Part shown: positions 40,601 to 50,614 of the stretch, one piece after another
How the letters are laid out: each line of letters opens with the position of its first letter
How positions within the stretch are numbered: the stretch's first letter is position 1
From: Hemibagrus wyckioides
Taxonomy: Eukaryota > Chordata > Actinopteri > Siluriformes > Bagridae
Assembly (NCBI RefSeq): GCF_019097595.1
Contig: NC_080731.1
Span: forward strand, 11,564,571 to 11,628,570
Direction: 5' to 3'
DNA: 64,000 nt
Translations under genes and position numbers: made by a program
Notes under the pieces: generated by a model
The model's database searches: none
What the model saw: only the letters and a program-made list of their open reading frames with translations
Told to the model about the DNA's origin: nothing

Positions 40601-43600
40601 GCTGGAAACACACACTATTGCCAGTGCCAGGCAGGATACACTGGCAGCTACTGTGAGGAGCAGGTGGACGAGTGCATCCCCAACCCTTGCCAGAATGGCG
40701 CTACATGCACAGATTACTTAGGAGGATATTCTTGTGAGGTGAGGTGAAACACAGTGATACATAAAGTTTATTTACTCACAGCTTGCTGATTTAGGATTAG
40801 CTTCTCAATGCAATATCTTAATATGATGATTAGCAAGAAAGTTGGCATCCTCAGTCTGTTTTCAGAATGATGCTTTTTGATGTGCACCCAAGGGTCGACT
40901 TTTTTGTATGGTTTTGTATGTGAAACACCCTGATTCTACCCTGGTTTTAGCACATTTACCTATATGTTATGTACCTAACACGGCTCCTTTGTTAGCAACA
41001 TTGAATGCAACTGTTTGCCTAGTAAGATATTGGAACAATGCCAGGTAAACAAAAATGTTTTTATTTATATTTTGGCATTTTTCCCCTTCCTCTATTGCAG
41101 TGTTTGCCAGGTTATCATGGAGTAAACTGCTCCAATGAGATCAATGAGTGCCTTTCTCAGCCCTGCCAGAACGGGGGCATCTGCATCGACCTCGTCAATG
41201 CCTACAAATGCTCCTGTCCCAGAGGAACCCAAGGTCAGTTACCTCATCTGTCAATCTGTTCATCCTTCACTTCACTAATTAGCAGACAGTAGTCAGCTTA
41301 GTGAGACTTTTCCTCTCTGATTGATTTTTCCTTGGTGAGTGAAGGCCAGGAGTTTAATTACATTCTACAGATAAGATGTAATTGTTATAACATAGGCAAA
41401 AAAAATACTATACATGCCTCAATCCTATTTTTCCATACTTATTATCAGAGCTCTAAGTATTATCAGCACATGCCTGATGCAGCCTAACCCTTTCTGCATT
41501 ATGTTCCAGGTGTTCACTGTGAAAACAACATTGATGACTGCACACCTTTTACTGACCCTGTGACCCAAGAGCCAAAGTGCTTTAATAAGGGACGCTGTGT
41601 AGACCGTGTTGGTGGCTACCACTGCGAGTGTCCTCCTGGCTACGTGGGAGAGCGCTGTGAAGGAGACGTCAACGAGTGCTTGTCTAACCCCTGCGACCCA
41701 CGCGGCACCCACAGCTGCATCCAGCTCACCAACAATTACCGCTGCGAGTGCCGCACTGGATACACAGGTACAATGATGTGGATTATCTTTATTTGCTTTT
41801 CTCCATCCATAGATATTACTTCCATCATAGGGCTTAGTCGAGAACTGTTTGATACTGTGGAGTTATAATAATGAGCCCCTGATGTACATGGTTGCATTTA
41901 TTGATAGGTCAGCGCTGTGACACTGTACTTGATGGCTGCAAGGGGAAACCATGCCGAAATGGAGGGACCTGTGCTGTAGCCAGTAATACTCCCCATGGCT
42001 TCATTTGTAAATGTCCTCTAGTAAGTGACACATAAATACAGTAAGGTTCTCATCTATCAGCAAATGACTCTCTGGACCAAAATATATGTTTTGTTTTAAT
42101 TAATGAGTGCCAATCAGTGTGTCAATGGTGTGTCACCTGCATTCCTTTTTGTAGTAAAGGAACTATAATTTTATTGCAGATAATATTATTTATCTAATCA
42201 ACAGATACATGAAAATTGAAAGCATTTTTGGTGGAATACCACGTATTTGTCTAGAATTTTACCATATTTATTTTTCTAACAGAGTTTATATTCAAGCAAT
42301 TCAGTCAACTAATCACAATAAGTTTTTTTTCCTTTGCTGAGGTACAGTACAAACCCATCTCTCTTTTTCAGGGCTTCACTGGTTCAACCTGCGAGTATGA
42401 TGCTTATTCATGTGGCAGCCTTTACTGTTATAATGGTGGCACCTGCATCTCGGGCCAGAAAGCCCCACTGTGTCTGTGCCCACCAGGCTTTAGTGGCCCT
42501 GAGTGTCAGCACACATCTGATAGCCATTGTACTTCCAAGCCCTGCTACAATGGCGGGACTTGCAAAAGCACCTCAGAGGCACCCTACTTCCACTGTGTGT
42601 GCCCTAAGACGTTCAACGGCCTGCTTTGCCACATTCTGGACTACGGTTTCTCTGGCGGCATCGGCCACGATATCACTCCACCCAAAGTGGTGGCCAGCTG
42701 TCCGGTGGCTGACTGCGCGTCTAAAAAGGGCAACAAGTTTTGCGACAGCGCCTGCAACAGCTATGAGTGTGAGTGGGATGACGGGGAATGCTCACTCAAC
42801 TTCCATGATCCGTGGAAGAACTGCTCGGCTGCACTGCAGTGCTGGCGCTACTTCAACAATGGCGTCTGTGATAAACAGTGTCACAATGCTGGCTGCCTCT
42901 ATGATGGGTTTGACTGCCAGAAGAGCAGTGGCGAGTGCAAGTGAGTTTCAGACATCGGAGAGTAGATACATATTTGTTGGGATGTATTATCTGAAGTGAA
43001 TTTCTTGCATTGAATTCAGTCGATTTCATTCCATTTCATTATACATAGCACTATGCAGTCACAATTAAAGTTTATTTTCTGCTGTGTCTTTCTATCTTTC
43101 AGCCCTCTCTATGATCAGTATTGTAAAGACCACTACGCTGATGGTCACTGTGATCAGGGTTGCAACAACGCAGAGTGTGACTGGGACGGACTAGACTGTG
43201 CCGAGGACATGCCCGAGAAGCGTGCAGAAGGCCAACTGGTGCTGGTGGTACAGTTGCCACCTGAGCAGCTGCGCAACAACTCATCGACTTTCTTACGTGA
43301 GCTGAGCCGAGTGCTACACACCAACGTGGTGTTCAGGCTGGACGGGCATGGAGAACTCATGATTTACCCGTATTATGGAAGTACACATGAGCTCAAAAAG
43401 CACAACATCAAGCGCTCAGTGGACTCATGGTCCCACGTCTTTGGCTCAGGCCACCATGAGCAAGACCACACGCAGGTCAAAAGGTAAGTGAGGGAGTTTC
43501 TTTGCAGTTGGTCTGTGAATACTTAATGGAGCTCTTGGTGTTATAGCACATTGTGTCTTCTCTCTAGCTCGGTGGTGTATCTAGAGATCGATAACCGGCA

Positions 43601-46600
43601 GTGCTACCAGCAGTCAACCGAGTGTTTCCAGAGTGCTACTGATGTCGCTGCCTTCTTGGGAGCCCTTGCCTCCAGTGGAAACCTGAACATGCCGTATATC
43701 AAGGCCGTCAGTAGTGAGTATTGAACAATAAGACACTGGGCTTTGTGAAAAGTTATTTCCTTAGCCAGCCGCCTTTTGTTTTTTTCTAGTTGAACTCTCA
43801 AATCTGACGGTAATTCAAATCCAAGGCTTTCATTAATGCACTCATTCTTATACATCAAAACTACAACTAATTTTATGCATGATTTATATGGTGGATGTTC
43901 CAGATAATCTAATCAAACCAGAAACACATTTTTAAAAGTATGCTGTTATTTATTTAACTTTTATGGAAGGAGTTTCCAGTGTCTGAACTTTCTTTCTTTC
44001 ATGTTTTCCAGCAAACTAGGCAAAATGAATATGAATCAATAACAACAACACCAACAAAAAATTAAATCTGAAGTTTTGTTTTTTTTTTGGTTGTCTAATC
44101 AAATGGTTACAGCCATACAAACACACAGACATGTGTATACACGCACACACACCCTGTCTTGCACGAGAGCTTCATGTTCCTGATATCCATAAATTCCCAG
44201 TTAATGGACACTTACTTGCTCTAATGATCTCAGAATATACCAGCAGCAATCGCTCTAGGCTCGACCTTTAACAGTCATCCCATTTCGCACACACGCACAT
44301 ACTGAACACGGCAGGGATTATGTGGAGGACTTTGAAGTTTTTGAGGGTTTTTTTTGTACTGAAACACTAGAGAGCAAATGGAATCACATGTCAGATGAAC
44401 TAAACAATCAATGCTGCAGTCAGCGCAAATCTACCTGCTCCAGGCACCAAAATGGTTAATTGCTGTAAATCAAGCTCTCTAACAACAGATCTGTTTTTCA
44501 AATATCACACACACACACACACATCTCAGTGTGGCCTAAGCATGGAAAGAAGCAGGCTGCTGCAACCTTCACCTCTCTGAATGTAACACCAAGCCTTAGC
44601 GCATCTCCAAGGGTTTAGGTTAGGAGAGTTTATCATTTCAAAATCTTTAGCAGAGACAGGGAGAGGGGCAGGATAAAAAAAAAAGAGAAGCGGAGGAAAA
44701 TTGATCGGGAGTGTGCTAGAAGTTGGGAGTCTTTGTTATCTTGAAAATCCTAATAAATCCTTCGTCTTTACAGCTTAAAGCGTGCGCAGTAATTTGAAGT
44801 TCATTAATCCCTCCCTTTTTTCCCCCTTAAAGAAGAAGTGGTAAAGTTGTCTCCTGGTACCCTGGGCTGAGGAGATGTGAGAGGAGGTGTTCTTTCTCTC
44901 TCTCTCTCTCTTTTTTTTTAACTTCCTCGTCTTCCTATTTGCCAGCACCACTTTTTTTCATGAAAAAAAATGGTTAGCGATTCTGATTATTCCTGAATGG
45001 TATACGCACACTTAGCAAGTGTACACCACAAACCTGGCTCCTCTGGCTGCGTTGTTAGCCAAGCATCTTTTGCGCATACAAGGATTGCTTTCGTACAAGG
45101 ACATGTGTGTGACCTCTTCACACACTGTCCCGTACTCGTCTGTCAGGTCTGACATGTCTTTCCTTCTTTCAGCTGAAAGTGAAAAGAAGCAACCCACAGA
45201 GCTCTACCTGCTTTACGTGGTACTGGTCGGTCTGGCATTGCTGGCCTTCGTGGTCGTGGGCATGGTGGCTTCCCGTAAGCGCAGGCGAGAGCACGGCCAG
45301 CTCTGGTTCCCTGAAGGCTTCAAAGCCAGCGAGCCTAGCAAGAAGAAGCGGCGAGAGCCCGTCGGCGAGGACTCCGTCGGCTTGAAGTGAGTACTGTGAT
45401 TTTTCTGCATGGGGTTTTCTTGGATGTAGGTGTGACCACAGAAAAACAGGACATAAAGCTTTATGGCATGCTTAATGTGCGTTATAATAGAGACGAGGAG
45501 TTTTTGTAAACAATAATGACAGAATAGGTTGTTAAATTAGTAGCAGGTTTTTGTTGATGGTGCAGGGGCCAGACTGACTTCGGATACTGGGGTTTTGGGG
45601 ATGGAGGGCACAGCAGCAGTTCTAATGGGAATTTTTTCTCCTTATAGGCCACTGAAGAACTCTGATATTTCACTAATGGATGACAATCAGAATGAATGGG
45701 GAGAGGAAGAGCCAGCAGACACCAAGCGCTTTAGGGTAAGCTAAACACCATTAACAGGAAAAGATAAGATTTTATAATAGAATCTAATTGCTGATTATTT
45801 CTGAAGTGTTGTCATAATATCCTGGAACTTATTTGTTGAAATTCTGTCTGTTAGACTCTTTATTTAATATTCAATATTGTATTACCGTTTACGTAAAATG
45901 ATTTTAGCCTTAGGTAATCTTAGACCATCGCCTGTGGATGTGTGTTCAACTTCATTGCATTTCATTAAGAGTGTCTGTTAAATGCTGTAAATGAAAACAC
46001 TTGATGCTTTTTTTCCCCAGAAATTATTACAGTGCATTTTTATAGCATGTCTTAGAACATATTGTTTAATTAACCAGTAAACATGGATTGAGGTCATTTT
46101 CATAGTTTGTGTGTATTTGTGTGTGTTTGTTAGTTTGAGGAGCCGGCAATATTGAATCTGGATGACCAGCAGGACCATCGGCAGTGGACTCAGCAGCACC
46201 TGGATGCAGCCGACCTGCGGATCCCCTCCATAGCCCCCACACCTCCTCAAGGCGAGAACGAGAACGACTGCATGGACGTCAATGTCCGAGGACCAGGTAG
46301 GGCTACTAAGATATACGAAAGAATTTCATTCTATTTGAATCTACAAATACAACATAATATTAATAAAAAAATTAAAAAAAAACAGATCCTGACCAAATCA
46401 ACTAATTTAACTTAATTCGATCTATTTATTTATTATTTTATAATTATTTATTTACACATGCAGTATAAATCCTCAACATTTACTCTAGAAACCATCATGC
46501 ATATAACCAACCGTGTGCAAGAATTTCACTGAACTGTACACAGTGTGTAAATTTCCCCTTTAGAATAACACACTGAATTTTTTTGACGTTAATACACCTT

Positions 46601-46627
46601 GACATAATACCAGACAAAGGAAGCCTG

Positions 46628-46669
<42 letters not shown>

Positions 46670-47062
46670 TAAAATGATTTATTAAGGAATTAAAAGCTTA
46701 TATTACCCATTCAAAAATTAATTGGCCAGTTAAACTTATTAAGCTGTTGCATGAACTTTTGCAGCAGTAACAGCAACCAAAACACTTCCTTTTGAAATCA
46801 TTCTCTCACAGCGCAGTGGAGCAGTGGTAGCCTTGTTATTTTTATATGTCGTATTCATCAGTAGTCAATAAGTATAAAGGGTTCTTTCGGAACCGCTTGC
46901 GACTTTGGAGTCGAGTCGTCACAGCGCACTCTCGGGAACATTTCTCTGTTTCAAGTTTTATCCATATAAGAGCTAATGGCTAGAACTGTGATTCAGTGGA
47001 ATTCAACTATTTTATCTCTTCATTTTCTTCCTACTATTCATTTACTTCAATCTTCTGGTATA

Positions 47063-47108
<46 letters not shown>

Positions 47109-50100
47109 GTTAGGCCTTTGGATATTTGAGTAGCATGGAGGCAATTACTTTTTTTCATGTGTTATATGAGTGTTGGATAATTTTGTCCCTTTCCTAAATT
47201 TTTAATTTATCATTTTAAAACATTACTCAAGTTCACTTCTTCTACTATTATATATTTTTCTGAAATCATTCAGTCCGACATGAACCGTATGGCATATGCA
47301 ATAACTGAGGAGACTTTGTCAGTCAGTGTCGAAATAAGGTAACTGAACTGAGCACAAGGTGGTTAACCTAATAACTTCCACTCCCCCCCCAGCGCAGTAA
47401 CACACCCTGCAGAACCACCATCGCCTGAGCACATGCACACACTCCATCACTGAGAAGCATCACGAGGCAGAAAGTGCAGATAGGGTGCAGGTTTTATTTC
47501 ACAAGCTGATTCCTGAGCAAAGAAATTATCAGCCAAAGCGAAATATGAAAGGAATAAAACACAACAGGGCATTTTGTTATAGGACAATAATCAAAGCAGG
47601 GATGGTGTGATGTAATTACTACACTGAAGCTTATTCATTTCCTACAACAGCAAAGTGTCTCATTCCCCTTCTTCCACAGCAATGTGGTGTAAAAAAAAAT
47701 ATTATTTTGGACAAATTAAATATTACAGAATTAAAATCTTATTTACTAAATAGTCAGACATCATACTTTTCAAATTTCTCTTAGGGTTACATTTAAAATT
47801 GTGGATAATATGTCTGTGAAACAAGTTAGCTCAGTCACCAGTGTCACTTTGTTCTTTCTCTTAACTTTTAATACAGCCTGTTACAAAGAAATTCCCCTTT
47901 AGACTGGCCTGTGGTGGAAATTTAAAAGGAACCACTAAATTTTACAAAATGCTGACACCGGAGACTCCTTCTATAAATGATAAACATCTCCTTAGAGAAA
48001 ACTTGACCATAGCAATAATTATATATTAATAATTATATTTTTTCTTATAAAAAAATAAAAATGTATTATTATTAGTCGTAGAGAATCCACAGTGAATTTC
48101 AGGGGCATCATTATAAACTTTGGGCACTACTGTCTGCGTCGTGCTGTTGCAGATTCGAGAATCTCAATGGGGCGGTGGTACAAATTGAATTATTTATGTG
48201 CTTAAAAATAAGTTAAATCTACAATTGCGCATTTGCAAGCAACATTATGTTATAAAGAACTCACAGCTAAAGACCGATTGGCAAATGAGTGTTATTTTTT
48301 TTACACCCAGACCTGCCGAGCAAATTCAATTACCTGGCAAGCAGCAGCAATTTTCCAGACCGTTAAACCTCAGGTCTATCCAGCAATCACCCGCTCATAT
48401 GCTCCAAACGGTTTTTTTTTTGAACGCTTTATTTTCTTAAGCTGTTTTGTAGTGTAAGCCCACCCACATTTGTTGCCATCCTCGTTATCTCCTGCCCCTT
48501 CAAGCCAGCTCTTTGTTTCCTGACAGGCGGGGAGGACTGCCTCCTTGTAAAATAGTAGCCTGATTGGATAATGTAGCTGGTCATGTTGAAATTTGCAGTT
48601 GCTGATCACAGGGATGTTTTTTTTCTTCCTCTCAGAGTAGCAATTTCAGTGATGGCTATCAGGATATAAAAAGACCGAAGCATTCTTAAAAAATCGATCA
48701 CAGCAGCTTTAATATACAGGGCCCAATGGGAAGAGAGATCAACTTCAAAGACTCACTGAAAGCTCTAAGCCTTGGGGAGTGTGCCCAAGAGAACCCCTCG
48801 CTCCCTCCATGATACCTGCTATCTCTTTACACGTGCCAATTAAACACAAACCATATCAGACTCATGATTTTATTTCAATAACCCTGAAAGAATGACGGAA
48901 AAAAATTGAAGACAGTGTGCTTTTCGCCAAGCATTTCTTTTTTCTTTTTTGCCCCCTTTTACTCTTTGAATCAATGTGCTGGAATTGACAAAATCAGGAT
49001 AGATCTGGGAATAGCTGTTCTTTTGAAGAAAAGAAGGCCCTGCTGAAGACGGCATGTCAAGCCTCTTCTTAGAGATGATAATGCTCGCTTATACCAGCCA
49101 TGAAGTTTTCAAAAGCCTAGCCCACTCCCTTAAGCTCAGCAGGAAAAAAACCTAGCGCTTGATTAGAATCCGTTATCGAAGAGATCTGGGGATGATTGGC
49201 AGAGGCAAACACGTCAAATCCGCTTTCGATTTGTTTGTTACTTTGCCGTAATCTTTCCGTCACTTTGAAGAATGATGGGAGTAGACTATGCCCTCAGACT
49301 GCCTCTTAGAGGTTCTTATGTCTCACTCTCAGCTGAGAACATGAGTGAGGGCATTTGGTTACATTTCTCTTTGGCTTTGATTGAGTTTGGTTTTGTGTTG
49401 CTATCTTTTACTAAGCCTAGATTAGTAAACTGTCATTGCCTTTGTGTATCGCCACTGAATTCAACCAGAGAATGTTACCAGAACGTTCTGTTTTCCATAA
49501 ATAATATTATCTGCTTTCTCGAAGTTGATGTGTTAGAAGCAGGAAAAATGGGCAAGAATAAGAATTTGAGCGAGTTTGATGAAGGGCCAAATTGTGATGG
49601 CTAGAAGACTGGATCAGAGCATCTCCAAAACTGCAGCACTTGTGGGGTGTTCCTGATCTGCAGTGGTCAGTATCTATCAAAGGTGGTCCAAGGAAGGAAC
49701 AATGGTGAACCGGAGACAGGGTCATGGGCGGCCAAGGCTCATTGATGCACGTGGGGAGCGAAGACTGACCCGTGTGATCCGATCCAACAGACGAGCTACT
49801 GTTGCTCAGATTGCTGAAAAAGTTAATGCTGGTTCTGATGGAAAGGTGTCAGAACACACAGTGCATGATGGGTCAGGGCTGTTTTGGCAGCAAAAGGGGG
49901 ACCAACACAATATTAGGCAGGCGGTCATAACGTTATACCTGGTTGATGTATATATTGGTTTGGTTTACAGTAGTAAAATGTAAAATGTTGCAATAATGTT
50001 ATAGGAATGTTCACATAACGTTACATATCAATCTTCCCCCAGTAGCCAGGAAACGTGACCTACGAACTAAATTGTAATGTTGAGTAAACTGTAATGCTGT

Positions 50101-50580
50101 GATGACAAGAATTGGGTTTATACAGATGCATCATTTCGTTTCAGATGGATTCACTCCTCTAATGATCGCCTCGTGTAGCGGAGGAGGCTTGGAAACCGGC
50201 AACAGTGAAGAAGAGGAAGACGCCTCTGCCAATGTCATAAATGACTTCATCTACCAGGGCGCTAACTTGCACAATCAGACGGACCGCACAGGTGAGACCG
50301 CCCTGCACCTGGCTGCCCGCTATGCCCGCTCTGACGCCGCTAAGAGACTGCTGGAGGCCAGCGCGGATGCCAACATCCAAGACAACATGGGCCGAACACC
50401 ACTGCATGCTGCTGTGGCTTCAGATGCACAAGGGGTGTTCCAGGTGTGTGATGATTTCTGCTTTGGTATTTAGATGTCAGGAAGCTGTCAGTCTTCACAA
50501 GAGTACAAAAGTACATTGTCATCTTTTGTTACCAAACATGCTGATTGTGTGCATGACCACAACGTTTGACTTTGGTCATC

Positions 50581-50614
<34 letters not shown>

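Larger units (their letters stand above)
46297..50144 (+). other. notch1: notch1 intron 30
   Basis: 3.85 kb, the second longest intron. Holds two TTA arrays and a Tc1-like fragment near its 3' end. The unique block at 48.1-49.3 kb could be regulatory, but nothing specific was identified. Confidence 0.75.

Noticed and set aside
45019..45172. Upstream in-frame extension of exon 28
   Set aside because: The acceptor at 45172 and the human alignment place the exon start at 45173; the extension is intron.
49272..49604. 110-codon ORF in intron 30
   Set aside because: Unique DNA fused by chance to the start of a Tc1-like transposase relic.
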